Part shown: positions 48,292-58,908 of the stretch, one piece after another
How positions within the stretch are numbered: position 1 is the first letter of the stretch
How the letters are laid out: each line of letters starts with the position of its first letter
From: Sordariomycetes sp. S80-01Y
Taxonomy: Eukaryota > Ascomycota > Sordariomycetes
Assembly (NCBI GenBank): GCA_037042185.1
Contig: JAXQJY010000022.1
Location: 248,001-312,000, forward strand
Reading direction: 5' to 3'
DNA: 64,000 bases
Position numbers and translations under genes: made by a program
Notes under the pieces: generated by a model
Database searches by the model: none
Seen by the model: the letters and a program-made list of their open reading frames with translations, nothing else
What the model was told of the DNA's origin: nothing

Positions 48292-49635
48292 ATGAGCGCC
48301 GAGTACCCAGGAGCGGCGCCTCCGCCAGAAGGCGTGGTGCCGGACCTCGAGAACCCACAAGATGTCCTGCAGACCGTCATGTACGCAACACAAGGGCTCA
48401 CTATTGTTTTCGTGACCGTATTCATCGCGATGCGCATCTGGTCCAAGTCGAGACTTCTGGGCAACACGCTGAGCTGGGATGACTGTGAGTGTTGTCGATG
48501 CTGTGGATGTGGGCCAATACGCTAACGAGATAAAATAGGGGCTACCTATATCTCCTTCGTAAGAGCCCTTCTGCCCATAGAGATAAATTTCTGATCTTGG
48601 TTAGATATTGATGGTTGGGTACTGTATCACGGGATTATTCGGTAGGTTTGGCCATGCCATCCCCCTACTTGACTTCCTCTGACATCGGCCAGCTGCAAAG
48701 CATGGAGCAGGTCTCAACCAATGGGAGATATCACCGAGTGAGATGCAACTATTTCTCAAGGTAACTTCTTTGATGGTTCTTTCTTGGTTTCTCAGACTAA
48801 GCAACGCGTTCCAGTCATCTTACGCCGCCACGATCTTCTACGCTCCAATGGCTCTGTCAGTCAAGCTCGCCCTGCTCCTCATCATCATCCGCGTGTTCGG
48901 TGCCGTCCACAAAAAGACCTTGAGAGGAATTTACGTCCTCATCGCCATCAACGTCTTGTACTACGTTTCCGGCGTGTTCATCAAGATATTCATCTGCTGG
49001 CCGATCCCAGCGTACTGGCTAAGTCAGCCGGGAAAGTGCATGGATCAAAGCGCAATCATCACCGCCGATGCAATCATCAGCGTGATCAGTGACCTGGTAA
49101 TCTTGGTGCTTCCGACGCCTCTGACATGGTCATTGCAGGTATCGAAGAAGAGGCGACTAAGGATCACCGGCATGCTCTGCGCTGGCGGCATTGCAACGGG
49201 GTTCAGCGTCTATCGCCTGATCTTGATCATCAAGGAGGGAAAGTCGGTGAACCAGACTATGGTGTTTACGAAGGTTGTCTTGTCCGGGTACGTGCCATCT
49301 CTCCGAAGGCGAAATGTTCAGTATTGATACGAAACAGCAACGCCGAAGCCGGTATTGGTCTTATATGCGCATGCCTCCCGGCCGTCAACGCCATCTTTGT
49401 CCGCGTCAAGGGCTCCTCCTACTATGCCAACCAGAGCCGGTCAGGTGTTGGAGAGCTGGGACGAGGCGAGATCATACTGACACGCTCTTTCCACGTCGAT
49501 ACCACTCACAAGGGTACAGTGGAAGTGGTGTCAGAAGCTTACGAGCTCGGGTACGACCAGGCATGCCTGACGTCGAATGTGCAAGCCATGCCACGAAGCA
49601 CCAATTCAAGCCGACGATCAGAGTCGACTAACTAG
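48292..49635 (+). CDS. Seven-helix rhodopsin-domain / PTH11-like membrane protein
   Basis: Exons are 48292..48484, 48539..48558, 48605..48641, 48693..48760, 48815..49287 and 49338..49635, giving 362 residues. Five short introns (46-54 nt) all have GT..AG ends, and the exon lengths close to whole codons. The fourth intron (54 nt) is in frame. Helices visible include QGLTIVFVTVFIAMRIW, ISFILMVGYCITGLF, TIFYAPMALSVKLALLLIII, VLIAINVLYYVSGVFIKIFI, AIITADAIISVISDLVILVL and GMLCAGGIATGFSVYRLILI. The WPIPAYW and DLVILVLPTPLTWSLQVSKK stretches are hallmarks of the fungal rhodopsin-like integral membrane family (PF20684), which includes PTH11-like proteins. The tail is short and polar. A CFEM domain is absent, so a surface receptor role is unproven. 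Confidence 0.85.
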
Positions 49636-49905
49636 GCTCGCGGAAAGGGTTCACTATGGCATGCTGAATGACCATTGCTGCAAAGAGTGTATCAACACTT
49701 GATCAGTGGTCATTTTCGTATGTCTCCGAGACACGGTTACTCTAGGTCATGTTTGAATACAGGAATTGGCCATTGGCAACGCCTGTCGCCTCCTAGACCA
49801 ACCAAGAGCAACATCTAGCCGCGCCGAACACTCCTGCCATGCGCAGAGTTCAGTTACAATAACTCAGCGTGTGATTTTGCAGTAGAAGGATACATGCCCT
49901 AAGGT

Positions 49906-50351
49906 TCATTGGCCAACGGAAGCCCTATGGTGATGGTACGGAGCGCCCCAGCGCTTCAGAACCTTGAACTCCCGCGGCTTCACCCACATTGGCGTAGTCG
50001 CCTCCAAGTACGGCACATACTCAGGCCTTGTCAACATGGACTATATCTGATGTCAATAAATAATATGCTGATGGTGAGAGCAGCCTACCTCTTTGAACCA
50101 GTCGAAGCTGCCAGTCCTGTGTATCGCAGATTAGTTGCCGAGGCTCGAGGGCCACAGAGGGGCACCTACCAGTTCTCAACCCAGGACAGCTGACCAGGAT
50201 CCTCGAATGATTGATAAACTTCGAAGTACTGACACTCAGGTTGGGAAATGACCATGTCGTACACTGGCTTGAAATGCTCCATGAATTTGTCGACGTTGGC
50301 CGGGTCAATCCAGACCGTGACGTGTAGGCTAAATCCCTCCGGAGAAGTCAT
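49906..50351 (-). CDS. Small antibiotic-biosynthesis-monooxygenase (ABM)-like protein
   Basis: Exons are 50170..50351, 50116..50089 and 50040..49906 on the minus strand, giving 114 residues. The introns are 53 nt (GTAGGT..ACAG) and 48 nt (GTAGGC..TATAG). The protein begins MTSPEGFSLHVTVWIDPANV and contains QPECQYFEVYQSFEDPGQ and SWVENWTGSFDWFKES. It ends with VKPREFKVLKRWGAP. The pattern HVTVWIDP...F...P...CQYFEVYQS...W is that of the dimeric alpha/beta-barrel ABM family, which includes cofactor-free monooxygenases and related stress proteins. The gene is tail to tail with the rhodopsin-like gene. The function is inferred only from the fold. Confidence 0.78.
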
Positions 50352-51018
50352 GATCGTAGATTTGCATGTAAGATTCGTTGCACTTTAGTCAATTTGTAAC
50401 CTCAGGTGAAGCCTGGATTGAAGAGTTTAGGATTATCTCAATGTTCTATACCCCTCACAAGCAGCAACGAGTCGGAGGATTGCTGACATGTCAAGTCCGC
50501 AATCCAAGTACGAACTCCGACAGCAGCATGCACAGTAAGCTTCACAATCCACAGCCCCCCTCCCTAGTCATCCAAATCCTCGACACATGTTGCTTTGATT
50601 CCTGTGATTTCTAGCTGGCTTATAAAGAGGGAGGCGAAACCAAAGAACAAGCTGCCCGATGTTGAGGGTTAGTCGAAGGCTTTAGCTCCCGAGGTGGAGA
50701 GGTCGCCTTTAACGGCCGATGTGGAGAACACCAGACCCGTGAGAATTGGTCGCACAATGACTTACACGCGACGGTTGTTTCCCACATTTCCAGGATGCGG
50801 CTCTACCAACAGGGTGCCTGTGGTGTTTTTAGTGGCCGCACTGTAAGTCAGTGTCTTAACGTGAGCCCGCGCCCTTTCCCAAGCAGCTGGTCCTGCCCAT
50901 CCCAGCATCTCTGTCTGAAACATCATAAAAACTTCAAAAATAATAGTAGATATGGCTGGATCAAAATGCGACCGACACAAGACAGGCATAAATAATTGCC
51001 AAAAAGAGCAAAAGAAGA
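50352..51018. other. Intergenic, no gene seen
   Basis: This stretch holds the promoter side of the ABM-like gene and the left flank of the first tRNA. No protein-like ORF was seen. Confidence 0.45.
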
Positions 51019-51109
51019 GGTCGAGCTGGGGGTCGAACCCAGAACCTTCTGATTTACCAGAATTAACTACCAGTCGTAGTCAGATACTCTGCCATTGAGC
51101 CACACGACC
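51000..51109. repeat. 110-bp direct repeat, copy 1 (tRNA plus 3' flank)
   Basis: This copy matches 55270..55379 with one mismatch over 110 bp. The repeat covers the whole tRNA gene and its 3' flank with A-runs, which read as T-rich terminator on the transcribed strand. Similarity stops right at the tRNA 5' end. Confidence 0.9.
51019..51109 (-). tRNA. tRNA-Arg(ACG) with 20-nt intron, copy 1
   Basis: The minus strand folds as a cloverleaf. The acceptor is GGTCGTG/CTCGACC, the D arm GCTC..GAGT, the anticodon stem TCTGA/TCAGA, and the T arm CTGGG-TTCGACC-CCCAG. The loop CTACGA gives anticodon ACG, interrupted after position 37 by about 20 nt of intron, the usual place. Pair 6-67 of the acceptor is a U-U mismatch. 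T-runs follow downstream as a Pol III stop. Not an rRNA or snRNA. Confidence 0.85.
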
Positions 51110-54100
51110 TTTGCTTGTTGTTGTAAGACCGTTGCTTAATACATATTATAAAGAAACACGGAATAGAAAATCTTACTACTAGCCCTCGTTTGTGACATTA
51201 AACATGTTGATACTTATACATTGACATGATGAAGACAGCGCACAGTTGTTTGGAACGACGCAGTGGGGGTTGCGCGCGAGAATTCCCTAAAGGGCCCATC
51301 AACTCACGACCAAGACTGGAAAATTGGTGCAGAGTGCAGAAATCATGGTCTATGAAGCGCGAGAGAAATACGATTACTTGTAACAGAGCCACTTACTGTT
51401 AGTCTAAATGACTACTCGACGCCGTTCATCTTTAGATAGAAATCCACCCTGGCAGCTGATCAGCGCCGCCGGTCGTCTGCGGTACTGTAGATCCAGACTC
51501 CTCTGCAGTGGCAATCAAAGCTCAGTGAAGGCTGGTCAGTCCGAGGCCAGCTTTGAAGACCACCTCCAGTGTGCACGGGTGTTAAACAATCTAGGTGTCC
51601 CAGTTTCGGCAGCATATTTCAATCAAACAATAGCGCCTGACGAACGTTGCGCGTCTTTGTCAAGAGTCTGTAGGTTTACTACAGCACGAAAGAGATGACC
51701 CTTGACTGCTAATCATACGGAGGCTCTCGCTTCTGAACGTGGCCAACTTCGTTGCTTTGCAGAATTATATGAGGTGTTCGGGTAGGTGTTCATGTGATTA
51801 CTGATGTGGATTAAGAGGCGAACACAGACGTAAGTGATCATTTGAGTGTAGAAATAGATATTGATATGAGTGTTGAGGCAGCTGTCTGCGATTGTCGTTG
51901 TCGTGGGGCGCCGGGGTAGGCTTCGAGGGGCACTGGCTCGAACACCATTGACAAAGTTCGGTCTGTTTCGCTGTGTCCCAATGTCAGAAAGTCTTAGACA
52001 TGTAAACAAAGGACTCTACTTACCTGCAGTTGCCTCAGCTTCTTCAGCCGAAGCCAGGCAAGGGGCTCTATCATTGCAACGTCTTCCCACGATTCCCCCT
52101 CTGATTCGGTGTCCTTCAGAGCTGCAAGGAACCTTTGGAGTGATTACTCCTGCGCTATCTCTTCTGCAGCCTTGGGCCTATGTTTTGATGATGCTCTTCG
52201 ATTGGCGTTCTGAATTGCAGCTCTGAATGCCTTGGTGAGAGACCTTTGACGGTCCGCATGGTTTCGATCGCTCTCCGCGCAACCCTGGAGGCTGATGCGT
52301 TCCATGACACCCTCATAGCCAATGATGGGAACTCAATGCTTAGGAATGATGAAGATGGTGTATGAGGTGTTCTGTCGACATGAGACTGGTAAACTCGTTG
52401 TGAGAGCCTTCGCCGGGGAAAACCGATGCGAATGATCCACATTAAACGAAGGGAAACACGCCCGAATATTTCTCGATGTAGGTGATGTGAGTTATAGGGT
52501 GAAAAGAGACGAGACGACTCGAGGCGGTCGCTGCCGTCTGTGTTTGCCATCGGAACGTTTTACCCGATGGCTGAGCTTTTTGTATATGTGCTCGACAGAA
52601 GCTTGAGGCATATCTAGAACAGCGAGCAGTCTTTTCGTGCTTGGATTCAGCTTCCCTCACTGCTGGATCACAGCCGAAGCCTCGCTCGATGTTGAGACAC
52701 CCTTAGCGTTCGGGAAAGTCTCTCTGACGTGTTCTGCTCAGTTGAGACCACAATCCTATGCTGTTCCACCAGATCCCACATTCAGATGATGCAAGTCCGA
52801 AGTTTCGAACATGGTTCTCACGAGACGCCAAGGTGGAAAAAGCAAGTGACAGTGAATCCAGCAGCGGCAACCCCCACACAGATGGGACGGCTCTAAAGAG
52901 ACCGCTTCGGGTGAAGTCCGTCCTTCCGGGTGCGGAACACGGTAGCTTATGCGGGCCGAGTCGTACATTCGCATTTCCTTACTTTTTCACTGTGGTCAGC
53001 CGCTGACGTTCTCCTGGATTATGAGCAGGAAGCCCGGCGTACTGATGTCAGATCCTCTTGAATCAAGCTCTTGAGTAGTTGGTCCATGCGGAAGTTGCCG
53101 TCTCAAATCTCCGCCAGGGACAGGCAGCTGTATGCTGCGTCGAGCGAATAGACGTTGAAATAATTGAGGTCTTTCGGAGAATTTAGAAGTCTCCACACGG
53201 CGCAGCCCCAAGGTCAACGTTGCGAAAGCGTTTGCAAGGTAGCTGTCTTCAAGTGTCGTTGTTTTGGTACTGTGACCCATGATCGCTCTGGTCATGTCGC
53301 GGCCAACGGCATGATGAGAAATGCCATTTCTGTAGACTCAGATATTCAACGGCACCCAAAATCCTGTGGATCAGCCACAATGACTGATGAACTCCGTAAG
53401 GGTGGGTGCAGCAACGGGGATATGAGACCCAGCCAAGCCTAAGCCCCTGTGACCTCATGTGTAGAAGACGGGTGTGTCGCGGAAGTTGTATTTGACATGT
53501 ATGCTGAGATCTGCCTTTCTGCATGGTTCGGAAATACTTTTAACATCGACCAAAATTCCACGCGATATGGCCAAAGGGTAGTAACGCAAGAAGGCTAGGC
53601 ATGTGGTGTAATCAACGCTTGATAGCAATGCCCTCAGCGCCGTCCACAAGGACGAATGGAAGCTTTGAGCCTTGCCGAGACTTGCTCCAAATACCATCGA
53701 TGACTCCAGTGATAGTATCCGCGAGACGCTTTTTAGGGACGCCAATCTGACGAGAAGAATCCTTGGCTAATGCAGTTCGCACAAGAACTTGGCGGCAGTG
53801 TGCTTTTCCACTGCTGTGACCTTTCTGTCTGGATACTTGTCGATCTCAGCAGAGGTCGCTGATTGGCAGCGAAGCGGGCGACATATGCTTCATCAAGTGA
53901 GCAATTCTCTCAAAACGGAAGTTATGGGCGCCGTCGGTGTTTGCTTCTCGGGGGGAAAGTAACTCAACGTCAAAGCTTCTGAGTGTGAAAGAGCCCTGGT
54001 GGGATTTGAGCAGAGCAAACGCCTTTTATTGAATCAGAACTGTCATGTCGCGCTATTGTGGACGCTCAGGCCGCACTGAGCTTCTCTCCAGTTCTTGGAG

Positions 54101-55269
54101 AATGACATCGACGGTGAATGTCGGCTGGGCTGTATGGTAACCATCCTTGACAATCGAACGGGTGTGGTCGGGAGAGTAGCGAAAGGTGTTTCTGGTCCAT
54201 AGATTGCTGCTTCGTGAATCACGAGGAATAAAGTTGTCCTTTAACCCGTCACTGCCGTGAGCATCACGTGTCCTGGTAGGTACACGTCGGGGTTAAGTGT
54301 GGGAGCGGCTAGGAAAACTCTTTGACAGGGGAAAGATGGAGGTCAAGTAGATGATGATAGATTCCATGATCAATTGAGAGCTTGCGAAGGGTGAGCTTTG
54401 CCTGCCTGGTCCGCTGGAGAGCAAGTGCTCTGAGGAGGAAAGGCGCATCCAACACCAAGTGCAAGAGCTATGGTTGCCGGCCGCCTGCGAGCGATCGTTG
54501 CAGGAAAGTGATAGTGATATGTGCTCAGACAAAGAAGCAAGAGGAAGATGGGCGTTCATATGGAACGGTGAGTACGCGGTATGGGAGGTTATTTTTGCGG
54601 AAGCTAAGGTACCAAGCCAGGCTACCGAAGGTGACGACTCCGATTGTCGCGTAGCTGAGTCACATCCAGCGGGGTTGGGACATGCCAAATTTCAAGAATT
54701 TACAAGTCTAATGGTCAAGGTCGCTCAAGACTGCGATTGGAGCAGTTGTAACGTTAAAGCTCCAAGGTGGTCGACCAAGGTTGACTCGAGACTTGAAACG
54801 AGGCGGGCGGGGTGCTGGAATGTGTGGCCTAGAAACGAAGAATGCGAGCAATGCAATGAAGGCCGACGTTTTCTGAGCAAATCAACTAAGTGGATGAGGA
54901 TCAAAGTGAACGTTGTGTGAATGTTCGCTTGCGCGTTGACTTTGTGTTGTAAGTCGATGTGTGCCCCTTCTCCCCAAGCAGATAAGACTGCTGACCGTAC
55001 GAACGCGAAAAGCTTACATACACTCACTTCCCGCTCACATATCGTGCCACCTCTGCTAATGCGAAGAAGCTTAGCCGTTGCAGATTTTCTTCGGTCCTTT
55101 CTTGCTCATAGCAGTGTTGAGTTATTCTGCGGAAGGAAAGAGCTAACCACGAGGGGCCGGGCAAAAATTTCACTTCTGCCCTGAATTTTCCCAAAAAGGG
55201 AAATTCGTGCCCTTCGACCATCAAAACATCGCTAGAGACTTCGTCTACACGGGTATGGGCAAAAGGAGA
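51110..55269. other. Degraded 4.2 kb segment between the two tRNA copies
   Basis: No intact gene was seen. Several stretches look like worn coding sequence on the minus strand, for example near 52.2-52.6 kb and 53.4-54.0 kb. One patch reads PKKRLADTITGVIDGIW and KLPFVLVDGAE, and another reads NFRFERIAHLMKHM near 53.9 kb. A plus-strand ORF at 54459-54920 is Trp/Cys-rich and unrecognised. The family could not be identified, and no terminal inverted repeats were noticed. Confidence 0.4.
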
Positions 55270-55379
55270 CAAAAAGAGCAAAAGAATAGGTCGAGCTGGG
55301 GGTCGAACCCAGAACCTTCTGATTTACCAGAATTAACTACCAGTCGTAGTCAGATACTCTGCCATTGAGCCACACGACC
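55270..55379. repeat. 110-bp direct repeat, copy 2 (tRNA plus 3' flank)
   Basis: This is the partner of 51000..51109, in the same orientation about 4.27 kb away, with a single base difference in the 3' flank. Confidence 0.9.
55289..55379 (-). tRNA. tRNA-Arg(ACG) with 20-nt intron, copy 2
   Basis: Its sequence is identical to the first copy, including the intron and the U-U mismatch at acceptor pair 6-67. The 5' flank is unrelated to that of copy 1. The 3' flank is shared for about 19 bases and contains the T-run terminator on the transcribed strand. Confidence 0.85.
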
Positions 55380-56119
55380 AATTGATGTCGAGATTCCTTC
55401 GAAAATGCATCCATAAAGGTAAACTTTTTGTGTTGTGTGGTGACTCGCGCTGATTGGAGGACGAGTGATGAATAGTGGCACTAGTCGTGGAAAGCCTGGG
55501 AAAAAAGGGTGGTCCTGATTGGGTCGAAGAGGGGCTTGGGGCAAGTACGAAGTACTCAGGGTCTGTTGGGTTGGTCAAGAAAAAATTCGGCCGATGGGAA
55601 CAAGACTGAGAAGGGTTCGCATCTCGAGATGGATTGGCGGTGTCTGTTTCCACATTGGCTGACTTGATCAAATATTCACCGAATTGTCTAGTTGTCACAT
55701 TTAGTAGGAGATCTTGTGTGCGCCTATTGTTCGGTCTGGGCGATTTGGGATTAATTTGCTCTGCTTCGCATTTGCACCAGTCGTCCAGCCATACTCGTGA
55801 TTTGGTTCACTCAATTCTTAGAATGCAGCGTCAGAAACTAGACATTGGCCTAATTCGACGCTCCATGGCCATCACAAATGAATATTCGATATTAGATACC
55901 GATATTGAACGTATGCTAGGATATTTGAGCAGTGCTCCTAGCTACTCCGGGTTTGCTTCTCAATGTCTAGGGTAAGCGCCGTCAAGCTCGTTCGCTCACT
56001 GACAACAAACACGGCTTCATCGCCTTTATCCACTTTAACTAGCTGCACTGAAGCGCGTGCTGATTCGATCGAGGCTAGGGCGTCTTTAAAAGCACAGATG
56101 TAGGAATACAATGATCCCC
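55380..56119. other. Intergenic, no gene seen
   Basis: The ORFs here overlap on both strands without motifs. The right end is the 3' side of the BIM1-like gene. Confidence 0.45.
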
Positions 56120-57116
56120 TTAATTGCCCAGGTTTTGCATCCGAACGCTCGAGCTAGACACTGATCCCTTGCCGGCGCCCTGCTGAGACCACTCGACGCC
56201 GCGGCTCGTGTTTTGCTGGCGCAGCTTCTGAAGCCTCTGCTGCTTCCGACGGTAGATGAGCAGACCGGCACCAAGCAGGGCAAGGCCAGCGACAACGCCG
56301 ACGACGATGCCAGCAATGGCCCCGCCAGAAAGGCCACCGCCGCCCTTCTTCTTGCCCTCGTCCTCCTCGTCATTCGAAGGGTCAGCATCGGCACTGGGGC
56401 TAGCGCTCGGCTCCTCATCCTTGTCTTCATCTTCGTCGTCATCGTCATCGTGGTAGTCCCAGCCGGGCCCTGCACCCTCGTCATCTTCAGGCTCCGTAGC
56501 GTTGAAGCAGGGAACCTCGATATTAAAGTTCGCCAGCTCGACCATGACAATGTCCGCACAGGCGTAGAAGGTCTGATTGTTTGGCGAGTCAAAGTCGGCA
56601 ATGTACTTGACCTGCAGAGTGGCCAAGTCGCCGGGGTTGACAGAGGAGGGGGCGTCCTCGACCGGCACACAAGTATGGCCTGGGTCGATCTCGCGGAAGT
56701 GCTCTGCGTCGATGATTGTCTCGAAATCGTCATTTGACAAGGGGTCTGGGGGTGTCAGCTTCGCGAAGAAGAGAGTAGGGAGCCAGTGGCTTACCGTCGT
56801 TGTAGGCGATGGCGAGTTGAATCTCCCAAGATTCGTCCTGGGCCACTAGTGCGACCTGGCCACCCTCTGCATCATGTTAGTTTGATGTCTTTCCCGAAAA
56901 CTTATCATACATACGCATGGGGAAATCTGTTCTGTTGCGAGGAGCAGCCCTCGAACCACATGGGGCATGGTTGTCCACGGCAGCATCCCACACTCTGTCC
57001 GGCGGCCACATGAAAGCAGCCGGGCCCATGTCTTCGTAGTCGGCATCGTCATCGGCAAAAGCCAAAGAGGCGGATAAGGCCAGCCCAGAAAGCAGGGCCT
57101 TTAAAGGATACATCAT
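56120..57116 (-). CDS. BIM1-like (X325) domain protein, membrane-anchored
   Basis: Exons are 56915..57116, 56795..56866 and 56120..56745, giving 299 residues. The introns are 48 nt (GTATGT..TGCAG) and 49 nt (GTAAGC..CCCAG). A signal peptide is clear (MMYPLKALLSGLALSASLAF). The domain then shows DMGPAAFMWPPDRVW, DNHAPCGS, NRTDFPM, GGQVALVAQDESWEIQLAIA, HTCVP and CADIVMVE...CFNATEP. This is the order of the copper acquisition factor BIM1-like/X325 family. An acidic low-complexity stalk (DDDDDEDEDKDEEP) follows, then one transmembrane helix, GAIAGIVVGVVAGLALLGAG and LLIY, and a basic cytosolic tail. X325 proteins are LPMO-like surface copper proteins. Here the mature N-terminus is acidic, with no His brace visible, and a GPI anchor is replaced by a helix. 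Confidence 0.82.
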
Positions 57117-57991
57117 GACAGTCGTGAACGGACAACAAGAAAAGGGGTATCACTAAGGTGGGATAGAAATATGTGTGTACATGCGAGGCTTCAACCTTCT
57201 TGATATACACGGGTCGCCAATCGCCAAGTCTCCCACTTCCCAACCCCTCTCGTAACCTTATCCCCCTTCCCGAGGATACCGATCAACTCTCTTCCCGTAG
57301 GTATTTCAGCTGAAAGGCCAAGGCCGACTTCGCGCGCAGCTCGTATGCCCGAAGTTCTCCAGAAGCAGCCGTCCTGCACGCCAAGCAACCTAAAACCTTG
57401 ATCACCAAGCCAAAAGCGTAGGAACTATTGGAGCGGCCGCTCAACGCACCCAGAGTGGTCTGAGGCATTATTATCAGATGATCAGATAAGGCCGGGGTTG
57501 GATCTAATCAGATCCTTCTAAGCGCTATGATTGGTCACTGATGCCAAGCTTCGCCAGACGCACATCGCTAGTTCGTGCGTCAGAGTCTTGTCGTGGCGTG
57601 ACCTGCATACGGCCGGTGACGGAGGACTCGATTGGGACTGGAAGTTGTCTTGTGGCAGAGGCGAGAGAGTGTACCGCAAATTTTCCTGGCAGCGGTGACT
57701 GGAGAAGCTGCAGCCCGGACACTCTCGGAGTCCGGTGTGAAGCTTGCTCGAGAGGAAGAATGCTCTCAGGGGAAATAAGGTGGCTTGTGAGGGCAGGGTT
57801 CTCGATGCAGAGGCCAAGGCACTTGTTGAAGGAGGATCCTACAGCCTGGTCTCGACTCTTGGACGGGTGCATTCGCGTGAGGGGTATAAGTAGATCGTCC
57901 CGTATAAGTGAAGAGACAGGTCGTTCTCAAACACCAACAACTTCAGCCCCGCTTCCTCGCAAACTTCCACTCGCTTGCCATATCTTTCAAG
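57117..57991. promoter_or_regulatory. Divergent intergenic region, 0.9 kb
   Basis: This stretch lies between the BIM1-like gene (minus) and the secreted GPI-type gene (plus), so two cell-surface genes share a promoter region. There is a GATCAGAT-type repeated patch at 57475-57512. No other gene was seen. Confidence 0.4.
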
Positions 57992-58782
57992 ATGCAGCTC
58001 ACTCTTTCCCTCCTCGCCCTGGCCTCCACGGCCGCCGCCGTCGCCAAGGCTGGCTTCGAGTTCCCCGCTGATGTCCCCATGGACAAGCGTCAGACCGAGG
58101 GTCCTCGCTACGAATGCCACGCCAACTGCGGTAAGTATTCATGTCGTTCTTCTGAGGCCTACGGCTAACTTGGTTAGGCTTTGCACTTCGCGGCTCTAGC
58201 GACGATGGCTACTGTGACGACTCGGAGTGGCTCGAGCTGTTCAATGGCTGTCTTGATTGCGCCCTCGAGTTCGACATCTGGCGTCACTACGGCGGAGGTC
58301 TGACTCCTGCTGCTGAAGCTTGTGGGCTTGATGCCACCCCCAAGCCCGCGGACGGTGAGGGCGGTGAGGAGACCACTACCACCCCGGCTGAGGTGGTCTC
58401 CGAGACCAGCGCGGTCGACACCACTACCGTCGAAGTCACCGCCACTGAGCAGTCCACCGTCGCCACTGCCACTGCCACAGAGACCGAGGAGGCCAGCGAG
58501 ACTTGGACTTCCTCTGCCGCTGAGCACACGGAGAGCCACTCTGAGGGCGCTGCTGTCACCACGACTGCCACCTGGACTTCCACCTATGTCCCCACCGGCA
58601 CTGGCGGCTTGAACACTGTATGTACTCCCGCGTGAGATGATGTCAAGATCAAGAAGCTAATGGAATGACAGAGCGCCACTGCTGAGCCTACCAACATCCC
58701 CGGCAGCGGTGCTGGTCAGACTTGGGTCTCCAACGGCCTCGTCGGGGCCGCTGCTGTCGTTCTCGCGGTCAACCTGATGTAA
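57992..58782 (+). CDS. Secreted Cys-containing, Ser/Thr-rich GPI-type cell-surface protein
   Basis: Exons are 57992..58130, 58178..58617 and 58672..58782, giving 229 residues. The introns are 47 nt (GTAAGT..TTAG) and 54 nt (GTATGT..ACAG). The signal peptide is MQLTLSLLALASTAAAVAKA. A KR pair (MDKRQ) at about residue 32 could be a Kex2 site. A compact domain of six Cys follows (ECHANCG, GYCDD, LFNGCLDC, EACGL). The rest is a Thr/Ser/Glu-rich stalk suited to O-glycosylation. The C-terminus SNGLVGAAAVVLAVNLM is a hydrophobic tail typical of GPI addition. The family is not recognised. It is a likely wall or plasma-membrane protein divergent from the BIM1-like gene. Confidence 0.82.
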
Positions 58783-58908
58783 TGTGTAATAGTACATGGC
58801 GCATGCGCAACATGCCCAGGCTAGTGTCGAATTGAGACGGGATAATAAATGTAATTCAAAAGCCGAAGAACCTGAAACGCCTAGCTTAGTCCAAATGCCA
58901 TCACGATC

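Noticed and set aside
51775-51900. Possible further member of the 11-12 bp repeat family
   Set aside because: A few GAGTGT-like words occur, but the spacing is irregular and too short to support a repeat call.
51110-55269. Starship-type or other large mobile element
   Set aside because: No tyrosine-recombinase captain, transposase, terminal inverted repeats or matching target-site pattern could be read. The tRNA repeat is kept as an observation only.
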